A DNA stretch of 64,000 nucleotides from assembly GCA_023213395.1 (NCBI GenBank), contig CM041465.1, positions 85,443,741-85,507,740 on the forward strand, written 5' to 3'. The DNA comes from Cycas panzhihuaensis. Its lineage: Eukaryota; Cycadophyta. The notes beneath the pieces were generated by a model, which saw nothing but the letters and a program-made list of their open reading frames with translations, made no database searches and was not told the DNA's origin. The position numbers were made by a program, and so were the translations under genes. Shown piece after piece: positions 47,265-58,158 of the stretch (its first letter is position 1; every line of letters starts with the position of its first letter).

Positions 47265-49500
47265 ATGGAAGGTTACCAGTCTGATTAGGCTTATCATACC
47301 ATGGTCTCGAGAACTCAAGAGTTTCCCACATCTGTTCTAGGATCCACCCACGAGGGTGATGATTCCATCTACTATCCAGGTGACCCATTTCGCCCTTCTG
47401 AGTTTCATCCTTCTGCACATGCAGCAGAAGGTTCGTCTCCTCATGAGACTCACCATCCTACTGGTGAACCTTATGAGGAGCGTCCTGAGGGGTCCCCGAC
47501 ATTCGAGATCCCATCGACCTCGTATGGCTAGGAGGATACCCCTCCCGCCGACGTGGTCAAAGTGCTTAGTGAGTACTTTTGAGCAACTCGCTGGCAACCA
47601 CATCCTAGGTGGTTTGAAGAAGTTCTACATAATGTAGCATCTTCTTCATCCATACCTGCGCCTCCTACAACAAATGATTCTTCTACCTGTGCACACTCGT
47701 CCCATGCCATGTCTACACTGGCTCCCAGGGCAAGTGTTGTGCCATCTATCCCTAGCCATGGTCCTACTTCTTCAGGACTCGTTCGTGGCATGTCCTTTTC
47801 CCAACTTGGGGTTAGCATGCCATTTCTGAGTCAAACGAATGCGCCATATTCAAACATGGCGCATGTGTTTTCTAGTAGGCCTTGAGGTCCTGCTAGTGCT
47901 ACTACCATCAACTATGTAGGACCCACTCCTACATACGCTTAAAACCCATCTGGCGGTCCTTCCCTTTATGTGCCCCTAGGTTACACGTCTCAACCTTGGG
48001 GGCAGGGTAGGGGAAACCATCTTCTTACTTATGGGGTGGACCCATTGCACCCATATGGGGTTGCACCACCTATGGGTGGCCCATATGGGCAAAACTCGAT
48101 CCCACACCCTTTGTTTCCACCATCTAGCATAACTCCTGTTGCCACGCCTTCACCAGGGAGCATGCCTCCCTTCCAAGGCGTTTATCCATAACCCCCTTTC
48201 CAACAAGGGGCATTTCCCCAAAGAGGGATAGGTTTACCACCCCCATCCATTCCTGTTTCGTTACCGTTCGTCGATCCTTTAGCCCATATAAGGATGCATC
48301 CCTTCATGGACTACCAGTCGATGCCGTTATCCGTTGAGGCACTAAGGACTAACCTGCTGCCTCACCCTCCTGAAGTTCCCAAATTTGATAGAACTCCATC
48401 GTAAGACCCAACTGAGCACGTGCGTAGTTTCTCTATGGCGTGCATAGATTATTGGGCTTACGACCACATTTTGATGAAGCTATTTCTGCAATCCTTGTAG
48501 GGTGACGCCCTCAAGTGGTTCTATCATCTCCCTGCCCATTCCATTCCTTCATTCCAGCAATTGGTGGACAAGTTCGTCAATTACTTTGACGTAGCCCATC
48601 CATTCGAGAGTGGAATGAAAGCACTCCTGTTGCTTAAACAAGGTCACGATGAAATGAATCGTGACTTTATGTGACAGTTTCACGATCTCCTTCACTCTAC
48701 CAAGGCCACGTTGCCTGAAGAGTTGAAGCAGGATCTCTTCGTCAATGTACTTCACCTCGAAGTACGTGTGGAAGTCTTTAAGATAGAGGCAACCACATGC
48801 AACTCCATGATTACGAGGTGCTTGGCATTGGAGGCCATTAAGATCCAAGCCGGACTCAAGAAACCTCCCAAGCCCTCACGACATTGTGAGGTACCTCCCC
48901 TAGCGAAGGAAACCAAACCTTCACAACCTGCCAAGTCTACCTCTCATCCAACTGAGAGGACCCTAGACCCTCTTACTTCCACTATTCACTCATTCAAGCG
49001 CATGATGAAGGAGCTTAAACTCCAATCCCCTTCATCGCTGACCTCCATAAACCAATTCAATAAGCTTCTCGTGATGTTCCCCCCAAAGGGGGTAACGCCC
49101 AACCTTCTCAAGCAAGGAGAATCGATCCTCCCCTTGAGAAGAGGTAGTGTTTCATCCACGGGGAATGTTTCCATGATGATTCACATTATCGGGCACAACA
49201 CCCATGTGATGCCCTGCCACGCGATTCGTCCCCTAGACGGGCGTCGAGGCCTAACCTCGATCAACCCATTCATAGGGATCCATTCCCCAAACATAGGAAA
49301 CGTGGTCGTGATATTCAACAAAGAAACAATCAGAATCAGGGTAGGTCCCCTGATTCTCGCCCTTCGCATGGTAGAGGGAATGGTGTGCGAAGGCCATCTT
49401 CCCCTTCGCACTCCCCTGACTGTCGTGCTCCATCACCTTCACGGTCCTATAATAAGGGAAAGAAGGTGATTCAGATGCTTGAGACCACTCCCCTCTACAC
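47265..49500 (+). pseudogene. gag: gag of T-plus
   Basis: ATG at 47265 gives MEGYQSD, then a stop where T-minus has Trp, then AYHTM. A Pro/Ser/Tyr-rich N-terminal half follows (47300-48400: EGSPTFEIPSTSYG, GPSLYVPLGYTSQPWGQ, HPYGVAPPMGG). The gag core is at 48420-48860: DALKWFYHLPAHS, FVNYFDVAHPFESGMKALL, GHDEMNRDF. The zinc-knuckle-like CFIHGECFHDD is near 49150, and then an Arg/Ser-rich tail. Compared with T-minus one T is missing in the CCTCCATAAA stretch near 49045 (CCTTCCATAAA in T-minus), a frameshift. Ten or so stops occur. Gag and pol were in one frame. Confidence 0.88.
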
Positions 49501-52500
49501 CTTGACCCGGTCTCAAGTCGCAAAGGAGGCAACTAGCACCTCTGCATCTACCTTGCAACTTGATCCCCCTCTGGAAGTTGTTCCTCTGGAGATTCCCACA
49601 CTTCCAAAGAGCATTCCCATCCACCTCGGTCGATTCAACTTTAGGAGAGCCCTTACCCAACCCATAAGGAGGGGTAAGCCTTTCTCTATAGTCAAAGAGC
49701 TTCTCATCGTGGCTATCAAGATGTCTATCATGGATGTCTTAAGAAGTTACCCTGATTAAAGAATGCTCCTCTTAGAAGCTCTAGGATTGAATGACGCGTC
49801 TGTTCACACCTTGGGCACAACCCAAAGTTACGAACCCATCATCTCTTTTGATCCCAGAGACCTTTTCTCAGCCAGTGGAAGGGAATGACAATGGAACTTC
49901 CCTTTCACGATTACCATAGATACTCCTGATTGCACGTTGCGAAGAACTGTCGTGGACAACGGTTCTTCCGTTAATGCCATGCCCTTATGCATCATGTAAA
50001 AGCTTGGCATTTTCGCCTTAGAACCTGTTCCATGGCAATGTCAGGGTTATGACGGTAGCAAGAAGACTTCCCTGGGATCTGTCTCAATATCTCTTACTCT
50101 CGAGGATAAGACTGTCATTACTGACATCGTTGTCCTCGATGTTAACATTGATTATAACCTGCTTCTGGGTTGACCATGGCTTAACCAAATGGGAGCCGTG
50201 TGTTCCACCTGTTGGAGGCAACTTAAATTTGTCCATAGTAGACAAATGAAAGTTGTCTCCCGCAAGCGATCACTCGCTAAACAAACTAGGCCTTCTACTC
50301 AGGCAAGCCATGGCCATACAAAGGGAAACAAATGCCCTTCTAATCATGCCTCGGCCTGCTCTATCGAAATCCCCAATTCCGCTTGCCATGAAGAAGATCC
50401 CATATCTTCTTCCCCTGATTTAATGCGTTCACCCTCATCGATGTCAGAAGCTATGGGTACCTCACCATGTTTGATGACGACGGGTCCCATAGCGAAGATG
50501 AGGACATTCCTCATCATATTTCCTTTCTCCACGCTAGTGGGGGTCATTCTTCTCGTTCTAGGTCCCCCCCTAGGACCCCTTTTGTTATAGAGCCCAGTCA
50601 CTTTCACATGTCACATGTCATTGCGCATGTTGATCATCGAGCTCCTAGCTCTTCCATTCCACCACCCTCTGCAGGTGATGGCATTGAGAGTTTCCCTCTT
50701 ACTTTTTACGAGGGATCTCTCTCTGACTCTCCCTCAGAGTCCCGTAGGGATGTTGGGTAGCTTACGAGGCATACCGGTCCTATCGCTCCCATACCATCCC
50801 GCACCTCGTCCATTCAAAGTTAGGTCATCCATGGGATGGACTACTTCGAGGTCGACGAGGCTTTGCTGGAGCACTTAGCTGACTCCACACCCAGTTTACC
50901 TTCTGGCCACCACAAGCTTGGCCACCAAAAGGTCCTAGTGATTGGGTCCACACTAACTGACCTGATCCCTTCTTCTGTTTCCTCTCTTCCTGTCAATCTT
51001 GCCCCCCTCCATTTCGAGGAGGGGAATGCTATGTGCATGGGGGCAACTTAGGACATAGTCCTTACCCCAGACAAGATCATCAAGGTGGGGGTGGAATGTA
51101 CTCCTGACGAAGTGAGGGAATACTCCCTCCTGTTCTAGGAATTCTGTGATGTGTTTGCGTGGGACTATTCTGACATGAAGGGAATCGACCCCTCCATCGT
51201 CACCCATAACCTTATGACTGTTCTTGACGCTTGTCCTATGCATTAGAAGTAGCATCCCCTCCACCTGAAGCTCTCAGCTACCATTAAGATGGAGGTTGAG
51301 AAGCTTCTAGATGTGGGACTCATTTTTTCCATCGATTACCCTAAGTGGGTATCGAATATCGTTCCCGTTGCCAAGAAGAATGGGACCATTCACATTTGTG
51401 TTGACTTTTGCGACATAAACAATGCTTGTCCTAAGGACAACTTTCCTCTTCCCTTCATTGATCAAATAATTGATCGTACAGCTGGGTTCGAAGTCATGTC
51501 CTTAATGGATGGCTTCTCTAGCTATAACCAAATCCAGATTTCTCCTAAAGACTGTCATAAGACGGCCTTCACTATGCCATAGGGCACCTTTGCCTACAAG
51601 GCAATGCCCTTTGGTCTCAAGAATGCAGGGGCTACTTATCAAAGGGCCATGCATTTCATCTTTCATGACCTCATCAACAATATGTTGGAGGTCTTCATGG
51701 ATGATATGATGGGCCTTTCGCATACCAGAACCCATCATCCCTCCGACTTGTGGGCCATCTTCATACGATGCTGCAAGTATCACGTCAGCCTGAACCTGCT
51801 CAAATGCGTGTTTGCCGTCACTTCAGGCAAACTCTTAGGTTTCCTTGTGTCCCAACAAGGAATCCAAATCGATCCGGAAAAAGTCAAGGTAATCCTTGAC
51901 ATGCCGCCGCCTAGAACCCAACGACAAATTAAGTTATTTCTAGGAAGGCTTGGTTTTCTAAGGTGTTTCTTGGCAGATTTCACCATAAACGCCAAGCCTC
52001 TTACGAACCTATTAAAGAAAGGAGCCCCTTTTGTTTGGTCAGACAAGACCTAAAAGGCCTTCGTAAGACTCAAGGAATCTCTCGTTTCTGCTCCTACGCT
52101 GGCGTCTCCTTGTTTTGATAAGCCCTTCATTCTATACACCTCAGCAACCGACGAATCCTTGGGTGCAATGCTTGTATAGGAGGACAATTCGGGAACCGAG
52201 AAGGCTATTTATTTTATCAGCCGCACTCTCGTTGCCGTTGAGTTAAACTATCCTCCTGCCGAGAAGGAATGCCTCTCCTTGGTCCATGCGACCAAGAAGT
52301 TTAGGTATTACTTGCTCGGTAATACAACCAAGGTGATCGTTTAATCTGATCCCTTGCATTACTTGCTTACTCATTCGGACTTGACAGGTAGGGCAGGCCG
52401 TTTGGCCATCCTACTTCAAGAGTTCGACTCGCAAGTCATCAATAGGAAGTTGAAGAAGGGAATGATAGTAGCAGAATAATTAGCTGATGCTGCCATCCCT

Positions 52501-53838
52501 AACGCGAGCGGCGTTCCTGTTGACGACTCTTTCCCAGACAAGTCTATTTTGACCGTCCAAGGCACGTCCTCTCACCCGCTCACTGATAGCAAGTGGTATG
52601 GTGACATTGTGCGATATTTGACTTAGCAAGAGTATCACCTTGAAGCCAGCAATAAGGTTAGGTCGCACATCCACGCCACCGCTAGGCAACACCTCCTCGT
52701 GGACGAAGTGTTGTACAAGAGATCCTTCGATAGGATCCTGCTTTGCTACGTCGCTCTTGACGAAGTGAACCAAATACTCTGTGAATGCTACCATGGCATT
52801 TGTGGGGGCCACTTTGGGGGCCAATCCATGGCCCAAAGGATCCTTCGCATGGGTTATTGCTGGCCGTCCTTGTTCAAGGACGCCCATGCCTATGCCCTTA
52901 GATGTCGGCGATGCCAAGAGCATGCTAATATCTTGCATGTACCTTTCGAGGCTTTGCACCCTATTGTGTCTCCATGGCCCTTTTTTCAATGGGGTTTAGA
53001 CCTCATTGGTACTATATCGCCACCATCTTTCGTATAACATAAATATATCTTAACTGCTACCAAATACTTCACTAAATGGGCAGAGGCAATCCCCCTGTCC
53101 ACTACGCCTAGCAAGATGATAGCCACCTTCATCTACCAGTATATTATTTGCTATTTTGGGATTCTAGATATCCTAATTATGGATAATAGAACTTCCTTCT
53201 GTAATAAGGAAATGGACAAGCTTTGCAAGAAATTCAAGATCTCGCACAAGACCTCATCCCCTTATTATCCCTAGGCAAACGGGCAAGTTGAATCTTTCAA
53301 TAAAATGCTCGTCAACATTCTAAAGAAGACCGTTGCCCAATCTCAAAGAGATTGGCACATCCAACTCCCTTCTGCCCTGTGGGCTTATCACACTTCCATC
53401 TGCACGGCTACTGGAATGACTCCATTCTTATTAGTCTACGGAACTAAGGTGGTACTCCCACTAGAAGTGGAGATCCCCTCTCTATGGGTTTCCCTTTGAG
53501 GCCTCATTGACGAGGAGTCTATCCGCCAGGCTCACCTCCTGGACCTCAAAGCCCTAGACAAGAGGTGCTTAATGGATTACTAAGTGAATCTCGCTTCAAA
53601 AGCCTGCCTACAAAGGACTCACGACAAACGTCTTTGTATGCGTCCTTTGTGCCCTGGGGACCATGTCCTCAAGTTGGAATACCTTTACGACCGTCTGGCC
53701 AAATTTGGGCCCAAATGGGTAGGCCCCTTCATCGTTCTCGAAAGCCTCGACAATGGCACATACAGGATCGCCACCCTGTAGGGCTTGGAATTTGAGAAAG
53801 CGGTCAACGGGAAGCTCCTCAAGAAGTTTGACGCATGA
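49501..53838 (+). pseudogene. pol: pol of T-plus: protease, RT, RNase H, integrase
   Basis: Protease: KMSIMDVLRSYPD at 49720, then VVDNGSSVNAMP at about 49950 with D and S of the DNGSS motif. A linker of about 350 residues follows. RT: MEVEKLLDVGLIFSIDYPKW (51289), CVDFCDINNACPKDNFPLP, FGLKNAGATYQRAM, FMDDMMG at about 51700, and LGFLVSQQGIQID. RNase [41 protein letters not shown]. Integrase: CYHGICGGHFGGQSMAQRIL and CRRCQEH for the zinc part; WGLDLIG, IMDNRTSF and NGQVESFNKML keep D, D, E. The C-terminal part has GDHVLKLEYLYDRLAKFGPKW and the frame ends KKFDA at 53838. No chromodomain is seen. Twelve or more stops. Confidence 0.9.
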
Positions 53839-54599
53839 TCTTTCAGTTATCTCTTCACTATGCTCCGAAATGAGCCTAAACTACCATCTTGAATTGTTTC
53901 TATTTCTTCGATCACGGGTTGAATGGCAATTCAAGGTGTCTTCTGCATCTCTCCTTGGTTCCTCCTGTGGAACCCACGCTCCCGTATCCTCTCGGGAGCC
54001 TTTGCCTTCCTAATTGGGCATCCCCCAATTGGGACGGCGCTTTGGAGTACCATCACTCCTCTCTCCTGCCCATTGTTTCCTTTGTATATTCTGCTATGCT
54101 CCTCCATGGACGTGTATGTCACTCTATTTCTAACCTCACACCTCTACTTACAGTGGATGTGTGTGCCCATGTTAGACATATAGCCATATATGGAAGGAAA
54201 TACATGCATATTACAACAAAATACTTACAACAAACATTTACAACTTACAAAGTAAAGTATACATGCTATCTACCACATGATATTCACACCATCTCGTGTC
54301 AAAATGGGGTTCCAACTACCCCATATATATATATATACATCCAAAAAATCTTGTTACATCGTACATATGGGAAGCCGGTATCCTTGCAGGGGGGGTACAA
54401 TCATATAAGCCTATATACATGACCCCCTAGAGGCCCGTGCTTTCCCGTCAAAATGAAATCCACATCTCCTACGCTACTGCTGCACCACTCCTAGGGTGCC
54501 ATCTCCTGGTCTGTGTGATCCCTCTTCTGGGGACCACATCCCATTAAGGCTCCTCCTGGGCCTCTACGAGCTACCTGCCTCGCTGCCCTCGTTTCCTGG
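53839..54599. other. Spacer between pol and the antisense gene of T-plus
   Basis: No frame of note on the sense strand. It contains a short AT-rich stretch with (AT)n at 54322-54338 and ACAAC-rich sequence. It would be the 3' flank (terminator side) of the antisense gene. Confidence 0.5.
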
Positions 54600-55064
54600 T
54601 CATCTCAGGGTCGTAGCTGTTGTGTGTGTATATGTCCTACTCTAGCTAGACCTTGATGCCATCTGGGCCACCAGTTGATCGTATCGGGCCTGGATACAAT
54701 CCCTCTCTCCCCAGAGTCCCTCCTCTGTCACTCTGAGGTGCTCCTTGAGTACCACTATCTAGACCCTACTCTTTGCATCTCTACCAGCTCTGCCCTGAAC
54801 CTCTAGGGCTTGGACTCATCTACGTAGCTCATCTGGCTCACCTCTGGCCTCGTCGAGCTCTCCCGCACCGTCCCACAATGCCATATGCTCTTGGGACTCT
54901 GCAGCCTAGATGTCTCTCGCCCTCGCCAGTGGAGCAAATGCCTCCATATGGGCACCTGTCGACCTAGGCGCATCCTGCGCTCAGATGGGCGCTACCACTG
55001 CGTGAGACACGAGGGAACATCTCCCTCACCATGGCCTCTACCAGCCATCTGATCTCTGCAGTAC

Positions 55065-55176
55065 CTGCTAATGCAATATGATGTGTGTCAGTGAATATCC
55101 CACTGCATACCATGATAAAAATAAAATCGAGCATCTACTTAGATGTCAAACGACTAAGGAAATTGTTAGACCTCAC
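55065..55176 (-). other. Predicted intron of the antisense PMD-like gene
   Basis: Donor GTGAGG at 55176 and acceptor TTAGCAG ending at 55065 on the minus strand, with a CACTGAC branch-point-like word near the 3' end. Removal joins two open segments in frame. The interior has stops in this frame. Confidence 0.6.
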
Positions 55177-55491
55177 CTACCATGGCTGCTGGCTCCTCTG
55201 CTCGCTCGACATTATCTCCTCCTGGCTCTCCGCTAGCTGTAGGTACCTCATCCTCGGGTACCTCCTATGCCTCAGCCTCTCTCCTCGCAGGGACTGGCTC
55301 GACTCGCACCTCTCCGAATCTCCTCACGATCCGTATCCTGCAGGCCCTAGTCACCGGCCCCCTGCTCTCATCTAGCACCCCTGATGGGCCTGCATCTCCT
55401 CTAACAGCCCCGGATGGACCCTCTGCTCCTCCTGTTGTCCCTAAAGGACCTGCCTCTCCCGTAGGTCGTGACGGGCCAGCCCCATCTCCCC

Positions 55492-55528
<37 letters not shown>
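55492..55528. repeat. (CAT)n microsatellite inside the antisense gene
   Basis: About 12 CAT units. On the minus strand they encode the Asp run of the PMD-like protein; on the plus strand they give a Ser run in an ORF that I regard as a shadow. Confidence 0.95.
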
Positions 55529-56392
55529 TATGGGCGCTCCTGCTCTGCCTGCCTCGTCGTCGCTCTCCCACCTCACAGTCCTATATAGATCTGCTACGTA
55601 GTCTGTCAGGATGAGGAGGTCCAGCAATGTCGCCTCTACCGACCGCTGGACATGGGCCTAGTCTTCCATCCCTCTGAGTCATGTCTACCACCTGTGGATT
55701 ATCAAGGCCCACTCTATTATTGGGTATAGTCCCCCCGCTGGTGCCACTGCCACAAAATGGTCAAAAAACTAGCACTGCAGTAGCGTGTTGTATGATAGAC
55801 CCCCTCTGCCTATCATCTGAATGGTATCTAGCTGCGTGATGAGGTTCGTCGCTACTAGGCTGGCCCAATCCATCCTCTCGCCTGCCTCGCAATGGTGCAC
55901 TGCATCTATCCAGCCTCCAGGTATCTCCCTATGGTTCTGTTTCTGGGAAATCCAGAACAGAATGCATAGTATGAACAATTTCCTCACCTGAGGAATCTAT
56001 GACATGAGCATAGTCTGGAGGAGAACTCCCCTTTGCTCCCACCTATTTGCCCCTGTGAAGAATAGGGCTGCCTCTCTGTGAGCTGCCTCAGTGCTAGGCA
56101 GTGCTCCTAGTCTCACCAGCCTCCCAGTTACTGGTACCCCCAGAATCTGCCAGATATCTCCTAGTGTGATCGTCACATCACCTACCTAAGCTAAGTGGAA
56201 TACGTGCCTCCGCCGATCCCAGTGTGACACGATATCTACCAGCAGTCTCTAGTTTGATGCGAACTGAGGTGTCTTCAGGGCCTTGTATAGGCCACACCTC
56301 TGCAAGGTCGCCTTGTCCTCCTGGGACATCATCTCTATATAGCTCAGCATCACCATGCTGATGTTTTTATGATTATCCACTGCGATAACTAC

Positions 56393-57336
56393 CTGCAATC
56401 ACCAAAAATCAGTCAAGGTCAGCCTCCTAGTAGTCATCTATGCTCCTAGCTATCTCTCTACTTTTCCTACCTAAAATTTGGGGGCCGGTTGGTACCTCTT
56501 TTATTTTTTCTGGTTTTATGCCTGCGTACCATGCTAAACTTAGCGGTACCGCTAAGTTTAGAGCAGGTCCCGTGACGATCATGATCCCGTAGCAATCCCG
56601 TAGCTAAGATTGTGGCACTGCGATCTTGGCCGTAGTACGAATAGTAACCCCCCTAAAAAGGGGGGTTTCTACCCAAAAAATCCTAAAATTTCTTATGGTA
56701 GACCCCGTGGAGCCCACCAAGACTAGGGCTCCCTAATGCCTAGGTCCCCACCTCTTTCTGGGTCTAATTCAGACTCCGAGAGGCATCTAATTGCCTATAA
56801 GAGGCATAAAAAATGCATTAAAATTTACAAAAAGTAGTAATTTTTAAACTTTGAAATGGGGAGGGTTTTACGAGATCCACTTACTGGATCTAGCCTAGTT
56901 GTTGCCATCTCATCCCGTTGGTCCTAATGACTCTCATCATACTCTAATCTGATAGTCAAATCGTCTCTTGCGTGCCTCCAAAGTTGGGCAGCACTCTTCA
57001 TCGTAAGGAAATGGCTCTGGTTTCGCACGAGAGCCAGTGAAAATGAATCCGATTTTCATTCGTTTTCCTTATATAGGCGGGGGCCTTGACGGGTACTTCC
57101 TCTATTCCTAACCTTGCGATAGCCATTGGGACTGTCCCATTTCCCTGATCGCCTTTGGTGCTCCAGGGCGTCCTTTTTCTACCCACTCTCAGATGGTGGT
57201 TAGTCTACTTGCTCTTGTCCTTGAGTAACCTCATTGTTAGGTCCTCCTACCCTTCACGGCCCCTTTTTGCTTGCCATTTAAGTTTTTCTTTTCATTTCAT
57301 CACTATCTACTTGCTACCAGGATTTAGTGTTCAGAT
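56393..57336. other. Spacer between the antisense gene and the second RNase H
   Basis: No frame of note. It holds the upstream side of both genes: a possible first intron of the antisense gene (donor-like AAATTTTAG/GTAGGAAA near 56460), the 28-bp palindrome at 56534-56561, and an acceptor-like CTTGCTACCAG at about 57320 before the RNase H ATG. A bidirectional promoter is conceivable but not shown. Confidence 0.5.
56534..56561. repeat. Perfect 28-bp palindrome around GCGGTACCGC
   Basis: The left arm CTAAACTTAGCGGT and the right arm ACCGCTAAGTTTAG are exact reverse complements, without a loop. Related GGTACCGC hairpins occur in the LTRs of T-plus and T-minus. Confidence 0.9.
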
Positions 57337-57759
57337 ATGTCTCTTTATATTTTTACCGATGGTGGAAGCCACGGTAACCCTGGGCCTTCCACCACTGCAT
57401 GGATTCTTTGCAGCCCCTCCAGACACGACTACCTGCATTTTGGAGTCTTCCTTCTTGAGGCAACCAATAATGAAGCTGAGTACATGGCCGTTATTGAAGC
57501 CCTTACCGATGCCCTCTATTTCCATCGCAGACCCATCGTGTTATTTTATGATTCTCAGGTTGTGGTGTCCCATCTCACCTAGGTTTACCAGGTGTGATGC
57601 CCTCACTTGAGAACCCTCACTTTTACCATTAGGTCTCTCTTGGCTCGTTTCTCATCAGTCAATATCTAGCACATCCCTAGGGACCTCAACGCTGAGGCAG
57701 ACAGCCTCATTTGCCTCATCCTTGAGCATCGCCTCCCTCTTCTTAGCGATCGCCTTTGA
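57337..57759 (+). pseudogene. Second, archaeal-type RNase H of T-plus (141 codons)
   Basis: RNase H cleaves the RNA strand of RNA-DNA hybrids. The ATG at 57337 opens MSLYIFTDGGSHGNPGPSTT. The catalytic residues can all be placed: D8 (FTDGGS), E48 (TNNEAEYMAV), D72 (FYDSQVV) and D122 (NAEADSL). TNN-AEY and HIPRDLNAEAD are typical of the archaeal-type RNase HI that Tat elements carry in addition to the gypsy RNase H. The gypsy RNase H is present in pol at about 52100. The full domain length (about 140 residues) is complete, but stops at codons 82 and 111 (TAG) and 87 (TGA) interrupt it. It is a separate ORF 3.5 kb downstream of integrase and in the same direction as pol. It would need splicing or its own initiation to be translated. 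Confidence 0.82.
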
Positions 57760-58016
57760 GACTCACCTGGCCAGCCCGTGCCCAAGTCTTTGATCACTTT
57801 TAGTTTGATATGCTTGTTCAGTTTTCTGGGTGCCCTCCTATCACTCGTTGCACTTTAGCAATGGGGGCATCCCCTTCATTGGCTCTATTCGCTTGTAGGT
57901 TGATGCTTAGATGACGCGTAGGCAGCCCATACATTGTCCTCATCTCTGTCTCCCTTGTCCACGCATTCTGCCATGATACTTGTTGGCACCCTTAGTCCAT
58001 ATGCTATTTATTATTG

Positions 58017-58082
<66 letters not shown>

Positions 58083-58148
58083 CTACTCATGTCTTTAGTT
58101 GTCAGCATTCGCCATTACGTCACGCTTCCGAGTAGTGAGGCTCTACGC
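57760..58148 (+). other. 3' untranslated part of T-plus before the 3' LTR
   Basis: No gene. It includes a TA dinucleotide run at 58018-58076 and ends in the purine-rich stretch that primes plus-strand synthesis. Confidence 0.6.
58018..58076. repeat. (TA)n microsatellite
   Basis: About 29 TA units, uninterrupted, in the 3' untranslated part of T-plus. Confidence 0.95.
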
Positions 58149-58158
58149 GAAGGGGTAG
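58149..58158 (+). promoter_or_regulatory. Polypurine tract of T-plus
   Basis: GAAGGGGTAG directly before the TGTTTCACC start of the 3' LTR. It has one pyrimidine. Confidence 0.75.

Larger units (their letters stand above)
54600..56392 (-). pseudogene. Antisense PMD-like gene with intron, coiled coil and poly-Asp, in T-plus
   Basis: On the strand opposite to gag-pol a long frame runs from an acceptor-like GATTGCAG (ending at 56393) through VVIAVDNHKNISMVML. A domain with the plant-mobile-domain pattern follows: LLVDIVSHWDRRRHVFHL, DVTITLGDIWQILGVPVTGR (about 56230-56110), then FTGANRWEQRG, LFILCILFWISQ and GGLSYNTLL. Next come YVADLYRTVRWESDDE, an Asp run from a CAT repeat, and an acidic Gly/Pro/Ser tail. 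A 112-base intron (55176-55065; GTGAGG...GCATTAGCAG) restores the frame from AAMV(G) to GTAEIRWLVEAMVREMFPRV. After one frameshift near 54990 a coiled-coil tail follows (LEVQGRAGRD, VLKEHLRVTEEGLWGERD, QARYDQLVAQMAS), with a stop at 54602-54600. The coding part has about ten TAG and a few TGA stops, so this copy is dead. Family: PMD proteins are plant nuclear proteins, some linked to silencing. Function here is unknown. Confidence 0.75.

Noticed and set aside
49181-49532. Overlapping minus-strand ORFs over T-plus gag, and the plus-strand ORF tail 49140-49469
   Set aside because: Out of frame with the zinc knuckle and the Arg/Ser tail. The plus-strand tail is caused by the frameshift near 49045.
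52480-52989. Minus-strand ORF of 169 codons
   Set aside because: It overlaps RNase H and integrase codons of T-plus on the other strand, and its translation has no recognisable motif.
55182-55601. Plus-strand ORF of 139 codons with Ser and Pro runs
   Set aside because: It is the antisense shadow of the PMD-like frame. Its Ser run comes from the CAT repeat, and domain-like content is on the minus strand only.
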